Assembly: GCF_042726155.1 (NCBI RefSeq)
Contig: NZ_JBHXHV010000004.1
Coordinates: 248,001 to 312,000 of the forward strand
DNA: 64,000 nucleotides
Direction: 5' to 3'
Source of the DNA: Leucobacter sp042726155
GTDB lineage: Bacteria; Actinomycetota; Actinomycetes; Actinomycetales; Microbacteriaceae
Part shown: positions 16,127-25,081 of the stretch, piece by piece
How positions within the stretch are numbered: the stretch's first letter is position 1
Layout: every line of letters starts with the position of its first letter
Program-made: the position numbers and the translations under genes
The notes under the pieces: model-generated
Database searches by the model: none
What the model was told of the DNA's origin: nothing
What the model saw: the letters and a program-made list of their open reading frames with translations, nothing else

Positions 16127-17002
16127 TCAGGCGCGCTCAGCCATCTCCACGACGTTTTGCAGCAGCAGCGCGCGAGTCATCGGGCCAACCCCTCCGGGGT
16201 TCGGCGACACCCAGGCCGCAACTTCGGCGACCGCGGGCTCAACATCACCGACGACGCGGCTCTTGCCGGTCTCGGGGTCTGTCTCGCGCGAAACTCCGAC
16301 GTCGAGCACGATGGCGCCGGGCTGCACATCCGCAGCGCGCACGATGCCCGCCGAGCCGGCGGCCGCGACGATCACGTCGGCCTGACGCAGGATCGCGCCG
16401 AGATCTTGCGTTCCCGTGTGGGTGAGGGTCACCGTGGCGTTGTACTCGCGGCGCGTGAGCAGGGGGCCGATCGGACGGCCTACTGTAACGCCGCGCCCGA
16501 TGACGACAACGTGCTTGCCCTCCCACGAAATGCCATTGCGCTCGACAAGCTCAATGACTCCGCGCGGCGTGCACGGCAGCGGCGAAGTGATCGGGCGATT
16601 CGCGTTCAGCACGAGGCGACCGAGGTTCGTCGGGTGCAGCCCGTCCGCGTCTTTGTCGGGGTCGATTCGCTCGAGAATCCGATCGGTGTCGATGTGCTTC
16701 GGCAGCGGCAGCTGCACGATGTATCCCGTGCAGGCATCGTCGGCGTTCAGCTCGTCGAGCACGGCCTCAAGCTCGTGCTGGGTGACAGTTTCAGGCAGCT
16801 CGCGCTTGATCGACGCGATGCCAACCTCTGCACAGTCGCGGTGCTTACCGGCGACATACCACTGGGAACCCGGGTCAGCGCCGACGAGCACGGTCGCGAG
16901 ACCGGGCACGACACCGCGCTCGCGCAGCGCGGCCACGCGAACGGTGAGTTCCTGCTTGATGTCGGCGGCAGCTGCCTTCCCGTCGAGAAGTTCAGCGGCC
17001 AC
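16127..17002 (-). CDS. folD: bifunctional methylenetetrahydrofolate dehydrogenase/cyclohydrolase
   Basis: 291 residues. The substrate motif 'GSQWYVAGKHRDCAEVGI' carries the catalytic Tyr/Lys pair (YxxxK), and 'GRGVTVGRPIGPLL' and 'NPGGVGPMT' are the FolD signatures. FolD interconverts 5,10-methylene-THF and 10-formyl-THF with NADP. GTG start, 3 bp after the glyA stop, so it is co-translated and under the same ZTP riboswitch. Confidence 0.97.
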   Translation of the reverse strand: MAAELLDGKAAAADIKQELTVRVAALRERGVVPGLATVLVGADPGSQWYVAGKHRDCAEVGIASIKRELPETVTQHELEAVLDELNADDACTGYIVQLPLPKHIDTDRILERIDPDKDADGLHPTNLGRLVLNANRPITSPLPCTPRGVIELVERNGISWEGKHVVVIGRGVTVGRPIGPLLTRREYNATVTLTHTGTQDLGAILRQADVIVAAAGSAGIVRAADVQPGAIVLDVGVSRETDPETGKSRVVGDVEPAVAEVAAWVSPNPGGVGPMTRALLLQNVVEMAERA

Positions 17003-17005
17003 GGT

Positions 17006-18289
17006 TTACCACTCCTCGAGGCCGGGGTACAGCGGGAACGCGTCTGCGAGCGACTTCACGCGCGCCGACAGCGCCTCGACGTCGCCACTCTGCTGCAGCG
17101 TCTGCGCGATGATGTCTGCCACCTCCGCGAACTCGGCGTCGCCGAAGCCGCGGGTCGCGAGCGCGGGCGTACCGATGCGCAGGCCGGAGGTGACCATCGG
17201 CGGGCGAGGATCGAACGGCACCGCGTTGCGGTTCACCGTGATGCCGACGGCGTGCAGCGCGTCCTCCGCCTGCTGGCCGTCGAGTGGCGAGTTGCGCAGA
17301 TCAGCGAGCACGAGGTGCACGTCGGTGCCACCCGTGAGTACGTCAACGCCAGCGGTCTTCGATGCCTCGGTCGTGAGCGCCGTTGCGAGCAGCTTGGCGC
17401 CCGACAGGGTGCGCACCTGGCGGTCCTTGAACTCATCGGTCGCTGCGAGCTTGAACGCTGTCGCCTTCGCGGCGATCACGTGCATGAGGGGCCCACCCTG
17501 CTGGCCGGGGAAGACGTTGGAGTTGAGCTTCTTGTGCAGGTCAAGATCGTTCGTGAGAATGAAGCCAGAGCGCGGGCCACCGATGGTCTTGTGCACGGTA
17601 GACGAGACGACGTGGGCGTGAGGCACCGGGTTCGGGTAAAGACCGGCGGCGACGAGCCCGGCGAAGTGCGCCATGTCCACCCACAGGGTCGCGCCGACCT
17701 CGTCGGCGATCTCGCGGAACTTCGCGAAGTCGAGCGTGCGCGGGTAGGCCGACCAGCCGGCGATGATCACCTTGGGGCGGTGCTCGAGCGCCTGCTGGCG
17801 CACGACGTCCATGTCAACGAGGAACGTCTCGGGATCGACGCCGTACGAGGCGACCTTGTAGAGCTTGCCCGAGAAGTTGAGCTTCATGCCGTGCGTGAGG
17901 TGGCCGCCGTGCGCGAGCTCGAGGCCAAGAATCGTGTCTCCGGGCTCGGCGATGGCCGAGAGCACCGCGGCGTTCGCCGTGGCACCCGAGTGGGGCTGCA
18001 CATTCGCGTACGCTGCACCGAAGAGCGACTTGGCACGCTCACGCGCCAGCTCTTCAGCGACGTCGACAAACTCGCAACCGCCGTAATAGCGGCGGCCGGG
18101 GTAGCCCTCGGCGTACTTATTGGTGAGCACCGAACCCTGCGATTCGAGCACGGCGCGCGGCACGAAGTTCTCGCTGGCGATCATCTCCAGCGTGGAGCGC
18201 TGGCGGTTGAGCTCGTTCTTGAGCACCGCTGCGATCTCGGGGTCGACAACCTCGAGTGGCTCGTTGAAAAAGGCTGACTGGGTGGACAT
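17006..18289 (-). CDS. glyA: serine hydroxymethyltransferase
   Basis: A 427-residue PLP enzyme that converts serine + THF to glycine + 5,10-methylene-THF. 'LEMIASENFVPRAVLESQGS' is the N-terminal SHMT signature and 'VSSTVHKTIGGPRSGFIL' carries the PLP lysine. Start ATG 18289 follows a strong AGGAG; the open frame extends upstream only through the riboswitch leader. First gene of the glyA-folD operon. Confidence 0.98.
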   Translation of the reverse strand: MSTQSAFFNEPLEVVDPEIAAVLKNELNRQRSTLEMIASENFVPRAVLESQGSVLTNKYAEGYPGRRYYGGCEFVDVAEELARERAKSLFGAAYANVQPHSGATANAAVLSAIAEPGDTILGLELAHGGHLTHGMKLNFSGKLYKVASYGVDPETFLVDMDVVRQQALEHRPKVIIAGWSAYPRTLDFAKFREIADEVGATLWVDMAHFAGLVAAGLYPNPVPHAHVVSSTVHKTIGGPRSGFILTNDLDLHKKLNSNVFPGQQGGPLMHVIAAKATAFKLAATDEFKDRQVRTLSGAKLLATALTTEASKTAGVDVLTGGTDVHLVLADLRNSPLDGQQAEDALHAVGITVNRNAVPFDPRPPMVTSGLRIGTPALATRGFGDAEFAEVADIIAQTLQQSGDVEALSARVKSLADAFPLYPGLEEW

Positions 18290-18340
18290 GCAATGCTCCT
18301 CAGTGGTGATTCGCGCGTGCGCGCGGCAACATTTCCGGAT

Positions 18341-18418
18341 GCGACCCAGGCGAGCGGCCGCTCCTTGCAAGCAGGTGTCGTTTCCCGATGGTGACCATCT
18401 GTACGCCAGTCACGACGG
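18341..18418 (-). ncRNA. ZTP (pfl) riboswitch
   Basis: Read on the minus strand, the leader has the 5' half GTCGTGACTGGCG, a short P2 hairpin (GATGG...CCATC), CGGGAAACGAC closing P1 (GTCGT with ACGAC), and then, after a linker, the 3' pseudoknot segment TCGCCTGGG. These match the conserved pfl/ZTP aptamer elements. It senses the Z nucleotide ZMP/ZTP, which accumulates when 10-formyl-THF is short, and turns on glyA-folD. A GC-only hairpin around 18312-18324, just before the RBS, may be the expression platform. Confidence 0.92.
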
Positions 18419-18510
18419 CTTCAGCTTAGCAACACCGGGTCGCGCGGCGGCCGGTGACGTGACCACGGAGGTCACATAGTCTGCGTTCTGGTAATCCTCA
18501 GGCAGTGTGC

Positions 18511-18523
18511 ATAGCGTGTCCCC
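18511..18523 (+). promoter_or_regulatory. -10 box for leaderless mRNA of the hypothetical gene
   Basis: TAGCGT at 18511-18516 ends 7 nt before ATG 18524, without a Shine-Dalgarno. The minus-strand promoter of the glyA leader must lie in the same 100-bp divergent region. Confidence 0.45.
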
Positions 18524-19246
18524 ATGTCGTTCACGTCGCTGGAACCCCTTGAGAACCGCTCGACCCTGTTCGCTGTGCTCCGCCAGGAACAACTCGGCGT
18601 GCTCACCGACACCCTCGGCGAACACCGCTGGGACGTCGACATGCAGGCGGGCACGTTGGCTTTCTCATCGCTCCACGACCCGCAGCGACGCATCGAATGC
18701 CGTGCGCACTTTATCGCCTCGATCGCGCCCGGCCCGCGTTCGCTGCTGTGGGGGTGGGCGCACCCGAACGGTGACCCGAACGGCCAGGCGGCTGCGCTCC
18801 GCGCCTACGGCGAGGCGAACGGCATTACTGAGCTGACGCAGCCGGAGCTCCCCCTCCTCGACCTCGGCGACGATCCCGCCGCGGGCGTGGCGCAGATCGC
18901 TCACCAGATCGGCGCGGTCGCAATAGCGATCACCGGCCGCTCGCCCTACTATTCATCGCCGCTCGGCGGCGGTTCGCGCGCCGTGTTCATGCTCGAAGCG
19001 CCGCTGCCTCCGCTCACCCTGGCAGAGGCACTGCCGTCGCTTCCTCGACTCATTGGCACGCTGCCGCTACGCGACGCGCGCACCGCTGTGTGGGGACTCG
19101 CGCAGCACGCCGGCTGGCAGCTGGAGTGGAGCGACGCAGAGTTCACCGGGGCCCGACTCACCGATGGCAGCACGAACGCGGCGACATTTACGTTCGACCA
19201 GGCGGGGCGCATCACCGGGTTGCAGGCGTCACTCACCCAGCCCTGA
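18524..19246 (+). CDS. conserved hypothetical protein (resembles DUF6882 family)
   Basis: 240 soluble residues with no signal peptide or membrane segment. The N-terminal half 'LRQEQLGVLTDTLGEHRWDVDM' followed by 'RAHFIASIAPGPRSLLWGWAHP' resembles actinobacterial DUF6882-type proteins whose function is unknown. The second half (about 130-240) has a separate strand-rich character and might be a second domain. It lies between the glyA riboswitch leader and purU, 38 bp before the latter, but both genes show their own -10 boxes. Confidence 0.6.
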   Translation: MSFTSLEPLENRSTLFAVLRQEQLGVLTDTLGEHRWDVDMQAGTLAFSSLHDPQRRIECRAHFIASIAPGPRSLLWGWAHPNGDPNGQAAALRAYGEANGITELTQPELPLLDLGDDPAAGVAQIAHQIGAVAIAITGRSPYYSSPLGGGSRAVFMLEAPLPPLTLAEALPSLPRLIGTLPLRDARTAVWGLAQHAGWQLEWSDAEFTGARLTDGSTNAATFTFDQAGRITGLQASLTQP

Positions 19247-19271
19247 CCGCTGCGACACCCACACGATCCAC

Positions 19272-19284
19272 TACCCTGGGGGGC
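19272..19284 (+). promoter_or_regulatory. -10 box for leaderless purU mRNA
   Basis: TACCCT at 19272-19277 ends 7 nt before GTG 19285. This supports choosing GTG 19285 over the longer open frame. Confidence 0.45.
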
Positions 19285-20172
19285 GTGACTTCGCTCTCCA
19301 ACTCCGCCACCGCCGCCGACACCCAGTGGGTGCTCACCCTGTCTTGCATCGACGGCCCGGGTATCGTGCACTCGATCAGCGGTGCGATCGTCGCGGCGGG
19401 CGGCAACATCGTCGAGAGCCAGCAGTTCGCATCCGCCGACACCGGACGCTTCTTCATGCGTCTGCAGGTCGAGGCGGTTGCGCAGCCAGAAACCTTCGAC
19501 GGCAGGTTCGCCGATGCGCTCGCGCCGGTGACCGAGCGCTATCACATGACGTGGCGCCTCGACCGGGCCGATCGGCCCGTGCGGACATTGATTCTGGCGT
19601 CAACCGCGACGCACTGCGTCAACGATCTGCTCTATCGTCGCCGCGCGGGCCAACTCGCGATCGACGTGCCGCTCGTGCTGTCGAATCACGAGACCGTGCG
19701 CGACATTGCCGAGTTCTACGATGTGCCGTTCGAGCACCGAGCCATCGCCGGCGCCGAAGATAAGGCCGCGTTCGAGGCACGGGTCATCGAGGCCGTCGAG
19801 CAGCTCGACATTGAACTCGTCGTGCTCGCGCGCTACATGCAGATTCTCTCCCCAGAGCTCTGCGCCGCGCTCGAGGGCCGCGCCATTAACATCCATCACT
19901 CGTTCCTGCCCGGATTTAAGGGCGCGAACCCCTATAAGCAGGCGCACCAGCGCGGCGTGAAGCTGATCGGCGCGACCGCGCACTTCGTGACGACCGACCT
20001 CGACGAGGGACCAATCATCGAGCAAGACACTCTGCGCGTCGACCACGGCTACACGGTCCGTTCGCTGACCCAGTTGGGTCAAGACGTTGAGGCGCGAGTG
20101 CTGCGCCACGCGGTGCGCTCATACGCCGAGAACCGCATTCTCGTCGACGGCGATCGCACGATTATTTTCTAA
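19285..20172 (+). CDS. purU: formyltetrahydrofolate deformylase
   Basis: 295 residues: an N-terminal ACT domain (about 12-90, 'LTLSCIDGPGIVHSISGAI') and a C-terminal formyltransferase fold with the Asn-His-Asp triad in 'INIHHSFLPGF', 'ATAHFV' and 'DEGPIIEQD'. PurU hydrolyses 10-formyl-THF to THF and formate, balancing one-carbon units; in E. coli the ACT domain senses glycine and methionine. It lies 1 kb from the ZTP-regulated glyA-folD operon. The stop overlaps the convergent TetR stop (CTAA). Confidence 0.95.
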   Translation: MTSLSNSATAADTQWVLTLSCIDGPGIVHSISGAIVAAGGNIVESQQFASADTGRFFMRLQVEAVAQPETFDGRFADALAPVTERYHMTWRLDRADRPVRTLILASTATHCVNDLLYRRRAGQLAIDVPLVLSNHETVRDIAEFYDVPFEHRAIAGAEDKAAFEARVIEAVEQLDIELVVLARYMQILSPELCAALEGRAINIHHSFLPGFKGANPYKQAHQRGVKLIGATAHFVTTDLDEGPIIEQDTLRVDHGYTVRSLTQLGQDVEARVLRHAVRSYAENRILVDGDRTIIF

Positions 20173-20906
20173 CCCGCGATCTTTTCGCCTGCGGTTGTCG
20201 CGCCCGGGGTCGTCTCACGCGCGACGCCGCCGCTCGGCAGTGCCGCAAACTCTGCCCGCAGCCCGATGAGCATCGAGCGCAACCCGATCTCGAAGGCGTC
20301 GTCCGCCGGGCTCACGCCTGTTGCGGCGAGCGCGGACGCCCGCGCCCGATAGACGCCGGAGAATCCCGGAACGTCGGTGCGGGGCCCGGGATCGAGCATG
20401 GTCTGGTCGGCGGCGAGGTCGAGGGCGGCTCCCAGGATGAAACACTCCAGCGCGACGATCACTGAAAGCGCGCGCTCCTCTGGCCAGCCCGCGCGCACGA
20501 GCGCGGCGGCGACCGCGTCGTACATCAGTGACGTCGCCGAATCGGGGTCGAGCGGTTGCACGGCGAGCAACGCGATGGTCGGCGGGTGGGAGGCGAATGC
20601 GAGCCGGTAGCCGAGTGCCCACTGTTCGAGGGCCGCATCCCACGGCAGCCGAGTGAAGGGTTCGGTCGGAATGCGCTCGCTCACGAGGTCACGTACGCCC
20701 GCAACGAGCGCCGCCTGACCGGCGACGTGGTTGTACAGCGACGAGGGTCGCACGCCGAGTTCTTTGGCGATCGCACGCATACCGGCGCCGTCGACGCCGT
20801 GTTCGTCGATGAGTCGGAGCGCAGTCTCGTGAATGAGACGTGGCGAGAGCACGTTCTGCTTCGGGCGACCCGCGCGGCGCTTCGCGGTGGGTGCGTCGGT
20901 GGTCAT
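20169..20906 (-). CDS. TetR-family repressor, module 1
   Basis: 245 residues. 'AMRAIAKELGVRPSSLYNHVAG'-type HTH (the exact start residues are GMRAIA) lies near 45-66, preceded by a basic arm (KRRAGRPKQ). The C-terminal domain contains 'ASHPPTIALLAVQPLDPDSA', shared with the second TetR at 24.2 kb ('AAHPPTIALLAVMPFDSESD'), so the two are paralogs. ATG 20906 has GGAGTG upstream. It is divergent from the amidohydrolase gene and probably represses it and itself through the palindrome at 20996. Confidence 0.88.
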   Translation of the reverse strand: MTTDAPTAKRRAGRPKQNVLSPRLIHETALRLIDEHGVDGAGMRAIAKELGVRPSSLYNHVAGQAALVAGVRDLVSERIPTEPFTRLPWDAALEQWALGYRLAFASHPPTIALLAVQPLDPDSATSLMYDAVAAALVRAGWPEERALSVIVALECFILGAALDLAADQTMLDPGPRTDVPGFSGVYRARASALAATGVSPADDAFEIGLRSMLIGLRAEFAALPSGGVARETTPGATTAGEKIAG

Positions 20907-20977
20907 GTCACTCCTTCGTGTGCTCACCTGAGATGTGTAACAAAAGTGTTCGTTTGCTCGCGCTCGTCGCGAATCCG

Positions 20978-20983
20978 TACTAT
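20978..20983 (+). promoter_or_regulatory. -10 box of the module 1 operon
   Basis: TACTAT at 20978-20983, with TTGCTC at 20954-20959 (18-bp spacer), would start transcription about 5 bp before the TetR palindrome, so a bound repressor would block early elongation. Confidence 0.5.
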
Positions 20984-20995
20984 TCTCAACCCGCC

Positions 20996-21020
20996 GGTAA
21001 ACGAACCTCGTTCGTTTACC
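20996..21020. promoter_or_regulatory. TetR operator, perfect 11-3-11 palindrome
   Basis: Arms 20996-21006 and 21010-21020 are exact reverse complements around CTC; the core is GAAC-CTC-GTTC. It lies between the divergent TetR and amidohydrolase genes. The same GAAC-N3-GTTC core occurs in the paralogous module at 24998-25008. Confidence 0.8.
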
Positions 21021-21077
21021 ACTGTAGTCCCCGCCACCAGGCAACGAGCACCAGGCACCGAGCAGCAAGGATGCAGC

Positions 21078-22736
21078 ATGAGCGAAGCTTCGCACGCCAC
21101 CGTATTTGTGAACGGAACCGTCATCGTCGATCCGGCGTCGGCGTCGGGCGCGGTGACGAGCGAAGCCGTTGCGTTCCAGGGCGATCGGGTCGTGGCTCTC
21201 GGGAGCGAGGCGCAGGCAATCGCGGCGGGCGCTGGCAGCGACCCTGCGCTCACAGTGATCGATCTCGCGAGCGGCACCCTTGCTCCCGGCATCGGCGACG
21301 GCCACGCACACCCGCTACTCGGTGGCATCGAGGCACTCGGGCCGCGCGTGCGCGAGGCGGCAGACCTCGCGGGGATTCTCGCTGCTGTGGCCGAGTGGAA
21401 GGCCGCACACCCCGATGCTGAGTGGATTGTGGGCGCGAGCTACGACGCGACGTTCGCCGAGGGAGGTCTGTTTGACGCGCGATGGCTCGACGAGGTCACG
21501 GGCGACACCCCCACAATTTTGCGCGCCTGGGATTACCACACGGCGTGGGTGAATAGCGCGGCGCTCGCAGCTGGCGGCATCACCGCTGAGACCCCCGACC
21601 CCGAGCTGGGGCGCATCGTGCGCCGCGACGACGGCTCCCCGCTGGGCACACTGCAGGAGGCGGCCGCCAACAACTTCATCGCCGACGTCGTGCCCGCGTT
21701 CACGCTGGACGATCGCCTCGACGCCATTGAGCGGGCCACGCGCGGGTATGCCGAGCAGGGCACGACCTGGATTCAGGATGCCTGGGTCGAGGCCGCCGAT
21801 CTCGCGCTCTACCTCGAGGCCGCGAAGCAGCATCGCCTGCACACGCGAGTCAATCTGGCGTTCCGCGCCGATCCAGCACGCTGGCGAGAGCAGGTCGCTG
21901 AATTCACTGCCGCCCGCGAGAGCGTGCGCGACCTCGCACACCCCCGGCTCAGCGGTGAAACCGTGAAGTTCTTTCTCGACGGCGTGATTGAGAGCCACAC
22001 GGCGGCCCTCATCGAGCCCTACGCAGATCGGCCAACGGACCGCGGCTTGCCGAACTGGAGCGACGTCGAACTCGGCGAAGCGGTGCGCGCGTTCGACGCC
22101 GCCGGTTTCCAGCTGCACCTCCACGCCATCGGTGACGCCGCGAACCGCAGCGCCCTCGACGCGCTCGAGAGCGCCCGCGCAGCGGGCGGATCCGGCGCCG
22201 ATTCCCATCACGTCATCGCCCACGTCGCCCTGCTCGACCCCGCAGATGTCGACCGCTTCGCGGAGCTCGACATCATCGCCAACTTCGAACCGTACTGGGC
22301 GCAGTGCGACGCCGTCATGCGCGACCTCACTATCCCGCACCTCGGTCACTCTCGCGAGGGCTGGCAATACCTGATCGGGTCGGTACACCGAAGTGGCGCA
22401 ACAGTCACGTTCGGCAGCGATTGGCCCGTGACCACGCGCGACTGGCGTCCGGCACTGTCGACGGCAATCACCCGGCACAGCCACACCGAGCCGGGCGCCG
22501 ACGCGTGGTTGCCCGACGAGCGCGTTGACGCAGGCACCGCCCTTGCCGCCTACACCGCTGGTATCGCGCGCCAGGCGCTCGCGACCGACCGCGGCACACT
22601 CGCCGTAGGCATGGTCGCAGACGCTGTCTGGTTGTCAGCGAATCCGCTCGCGATCGCGCCGGAGGCAATCGCCGACCTCACCGTCCACGGCACCTGGCTG
22701 GCCGGGGAACCCACGTTCCACGGCGACGCACACTAA
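21078..22736 (+). CDS. YtcJ-like amidohydrolase, module 1
   Basis: 552 residues of the amidohydrolase_3 family (YtcJ, N-substituted formamide deformylase relatives). Metal ligands are visible: HAH at 76-78, the candidate carboxylated Lys K297 in 'VKFFLDGVIESHTA', His in 'LHAIGD' and 'HVIAHVALL', and D448 in SDWP. No signal peptide, so it is cytoplasmic. It would hydrolyse an amide, imine or carbamate-type bond in a compound brought in by the adjacent APC permease. Paralogous to the enzyme at 26565. Confidence 0.85.
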   Translation: MSEASHATVFVNGTVIVDPASASGAVTSEAVAFQGDRVVALGSEAQAIAAGAGSDPALTVIDLASGTLAPGIGDGHAHPLLGGIEALGPRVREAADLAGILAAVAEWKAAHPDAEWIVGASYDATFAEGGLFDARWLDEVTGDTPTILRAWDYHTAWVNSAALAAGGITAETPDPELGRIVRRDDGSPLGTLQEAAANNFIADVVPAFTLDDRLDAIERATRGYAEQGTTWIQDAWVEAADLALYLEAAKQHRLHTRVNLAFRADPARWREQVAEFTAARESVRDLAHPRLSGETVKFFLDGVIESHTAALIEPYADRPTDRGLPNWSDVELGEAVRAFDAAGFQLHLHAIGDAANRSALDALESARAAGGSGADSHHVIAHVALLDPADVDRFAELDIIANFEPYWAQCDAVMRDLTIPHLGHSREGWQYLIGSVHRSGATVTFGSDWPVTTRDWRPALSTAITRHSHTEPGADAWLPDERVDAGTALAAYTAGIARQALATDRGTLAVGMVADAVWLSANPLAIAPEAIADLTVHGTWLAGEPTFHGDAH

Positions 22737-22791
22737 CCCGCACCAACTCGCCCCGCACGACACCTCATCGCACGACTCAAAGGAGACCACC

Positions 22792-24207
22792 GTGAGCGAT
22801 ACAACGACCCAGCCGCGACTCAAACGCGCGCTCGGCCTCACCGGCCTGACCCTGTTCGGGGTGACCTACATGACGGTCATCACTGTGTTCACGACCTACG
22901 GAATTGTGAACCAGGTCACCGACGGCCACCTCCCCTCCGCCTACGTGGTCGCGGTGGTCACGATGCTCTTCACGGCCGCCAGCTACGGCGCGATGGTGCG
23001 CAAATACCCCGTGGCCGGATCGGCCTACACCTATACGCAGCAGTCGTTTGGCGGCGCGGCCGGGTTCTTGACCGGCTGGGTGATGCTGCTTGATTACCTG
23101 TTCATTCCGATGATCAACTTCATGCTCATCGGCATCTACCTCAACACGCAGTTCCCGGCGGTGCCGATCTGGGTGTTCACGCTCGTCTCACTGCTGCTGG
23201 TGTTGCTCTTTAACATTTTGGGCATCAACCTCGTGAACAAGGTCAACTTCGTGATCATCGCTCTTTCCGTGGTGCTCGTCGTCGTGTTCGTCGCCCTCGC
23301 GTTCAAGCAGTATCTCGGTGGCGATCAGGCGGTCGGACTCATTGAGCCCTTCACGTTCGGCGAGGGCGGCATCGGTGCCGTCGCTTCCGGCGCCGCGATT
23401 CTCGCCCTCTCGTTCCTGGGGTTCGACGCCGTATCAACGCTCTCGGAAGAGGCGAAGCACCCGCGCCGCGACATTCCGCGCGCGATCGTGCTCTCGACCC
23501 TGCTCGGCGGTTTCTTCTTCATCCTGGTCTCGTGGGCCGGCGCGCTCGCCTTCAACCCCGACTGGTCAGCTCTGAGCGGCGATCAGATTGACGCCGCGGG
23601 TACGACGGTCATGGACAGTTTCGGCACGAGCTGGTTCACGGCCTTCTTTGTCGCGATCTACGTGGTCGGCGCCTTCGGTTCGGGCATGACCGGGCAGGTC
23701 TCGGTGTCGCGCATCCTCTACGCGATGGGCCGCGACGGCATGCTTCCGAAGCCGCTCTCACGACTGCACCAGCGCTTCGGAACGCCGGTCGTTGCCGCGG
23801 TCATCGTGTCGGTGTTCGCGCTCTCGGCGCTGTTCCTGTCGCTCGACACAGTCGCATTCATGATTAGCTTCGGCGCGCTCGCCGCATTCGCGATGGTGAA
23901 TCTCTCAGTCATTCGCACGTATCTGTTCCCGAAGAACGGCAAGCGTCCCGAGGGCGCGTGGGCGTGGATTCGCTACGGCGTCATGCCGCTGATCGGGTTT
24001 GCCCTGACGATCTGGCTCTGGACCTCACTGCAGGCGCTCACCTGGCTCGTCGGCGGCATCTGGCTCGTCGTGGGCGTCATCATCATCGCGATCGTGACGG
24101 GCGGCTTCCGTCGCCCGGTGCCGATGATGGACTTCTCAGAGAACGACCCGAGCACCCAGCAGATCGACCAAATGGGCGAGGACTACCCGCTCGACCCGCG
24201 GGCCTAG
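22792..24207 (+). CDS. APC-family amine/amino-acid permease, module 1
   Basis: 471 residues with about 12 helices. The helix-1 pattern 'LFGVTYMTVITVFTTYGIV' and 'LGFDAVSTLSEEAKHPRRDI' after helix 6 are typical of the APC superfamily, closest in feel to PuuP-type putrescine/amino-acid importers. GTG 22792 has AAGGAGACC upstream. It lies 55 bp after the amidohydrolase, so one operon. Very similar throughout to the permease at 25082, which makes recent duplication likely. Confidence 0.88.
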   Translation: MSDTTTQPRLKRALGLTGLTLFGVTYMTVITVFTTYGIVNQVTDGHLPSAYVVAVVTMLFTAASYGAMVRKYPVAGSAYTYTQQSFGGAAGFLTGWVMLLDYLFIPMINFMLIGIYLNTQFPAVPIWVFTLVSLLLVLLFNILGINLVNKVNFVIIALSVVLVVVFVALAFKQYLGGDQAVGLIEPFTFGEGGIGAVASGAAILALSFLGFDAVSTLSEEAKHPRRDIPRAIVLSTLLGGFFFILVSWAGALAFNPDWSALSGDQIDAAGTTVMDSFGTSWFTAFFVAIYVVGAFGSGMTGQVSVSRILYAMGRDGMLPKPLSRLHQRFGTPVVAAVIVSVFALSALFLSLDTVAFMISFGALAAFAMVNLSVIRTYLFPKNGKRPEGAWAWIRYGVMPLIGFALTIWLWTSLQALTWLVGGIWLVVGVIIIAIVTGGFRRPVPMMDFSENDPSTQQIDQMGEDYPLDPRA

Positions 24208-24226
24208 CGGGAGTAGCGGGGGTGGC

Positions 24227-24901
24227 CTAGTCCGCCGCCGAGTCGCGCTCGGCCTGCTCAGCGCGCAATCCGCGCAGCAGCAGGCCGAGCCCGGCTTCGA
24301 ATGCTTGGTCTGCCGGGCCGGTACCGGTGCGTGTGACGAGCTGCTCTCGGTCGCGATAGGCGGCAGTGAACTCTGGCACGTCGTCGCGGTCGCCCGCGTG
24401 CAGCATGTCGGGCGCCGCGGCGGCGTCGAGCGCCGATCCCAGAATGAACGACTCGAACGCGACGAGAATATTGAGCGCCTCGGCGTGCTCCCACCCCTCG
24501 GTCACGAGCAGTCCGACGATGCGGTCATACGACGGGAACACATCTGATTCCGAGTCAAACGGCATCACAGCCAGCAGTGCGATCGTCGGCGGGTGGGCGG
24601 CGAAGGCGTCTCGATATGAGCGCGCCCAGGCGGCGAGCGCCGCGTCCCACGGTTCCCGCTCGAGTTCGGCTTGCGAAATGCGACCCGCAATCACCTCGCG
24701 GATGCCGCGAAACACGTCTTCTTTGTTGGCAACGTGGTTATAGAGCGCTGACGGCCTCACGCCGAGCTCGCGCGCAAGATCACGCATGCCGAACCCCTCA
24801 CCGTGCTCGTCGAGCAGGTCGAGCGCGGTTTCGACGATCCTGACGCGCGACAGTACCTGTTCGCTGGGGCGCCCGACGCGTCGATGGGTCACTTCACTCA
24901 C
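24227..24901 (-). CDS. TetR-family repressor, module 2
   Basis: 224 residues; HTH 'GMRDLARELGVRPSALYNHVAN' and a TetR_C domain like that of module 1. GTG 24901 is preferred over TTG 24907 because GAGGGAG lies 8 nt before it. The gene is convergent with the first permease (19 bp between stops) and divergent from the second permease. Confidence 0.86.
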   Translation of the reverse strand: MSEVTHRRVGRPSEQVLSRVRIVETALDLLDEHGEGFGMRDLARELGVRPSALYNHVANKEDVFRGIREVIAGRISQAELEREPWDAALAAWARSYRDAFAAHPPTIALLAVMPFDSESDVFPSYDRIVGLLVTEGWEHAEALNILVAFESFILGSALDAAAAPDMLHAGDRDDVPEFTAAYRDREQLVTRTGTGPADQAFEAGLGLLLRGLRAEQAERDSAAD

Positions 24902-24997
24902 GTGCAATACTCCCTCGTCCGCCGTGGTGCTGGCGCGATTTTCAAATTTCAGACTCGCGCTCGAAACATTCTCGGTTTAGTCTATTCAAGTCAAAAA

Positions 24998-25008
24998 GAA
25001 CATTGTTC
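24998..25008. promoter_or_regulatory. candidate TetR operator, module 2
   Basis: GAAC-ATT-GTTC, extendable to an 8-bp arm with one mismatch, lies in the AT-rich divergent region 74 bp before GTG 25082. TAGTCT at 24978-24983 is a possible -10, giving the same operator-to-promoter distance as module 1. Confidence 0.6.
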
Positions 25009-25081
25009 ATTTTGGTCGTCGATCCGAAGATGGAATCGGCGCAGACTCACCGGCACCAGCCGTCACATCACAGGAGATTCA

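Noticed and set aside
16031..18277. 748-codon plus-strand open frame across folD and glyA
   Set aside because: It is antisense to two clearly conserved genes and reads as Arg/His/Val-rich nonsense; long antisense frames are expected at this GC content.
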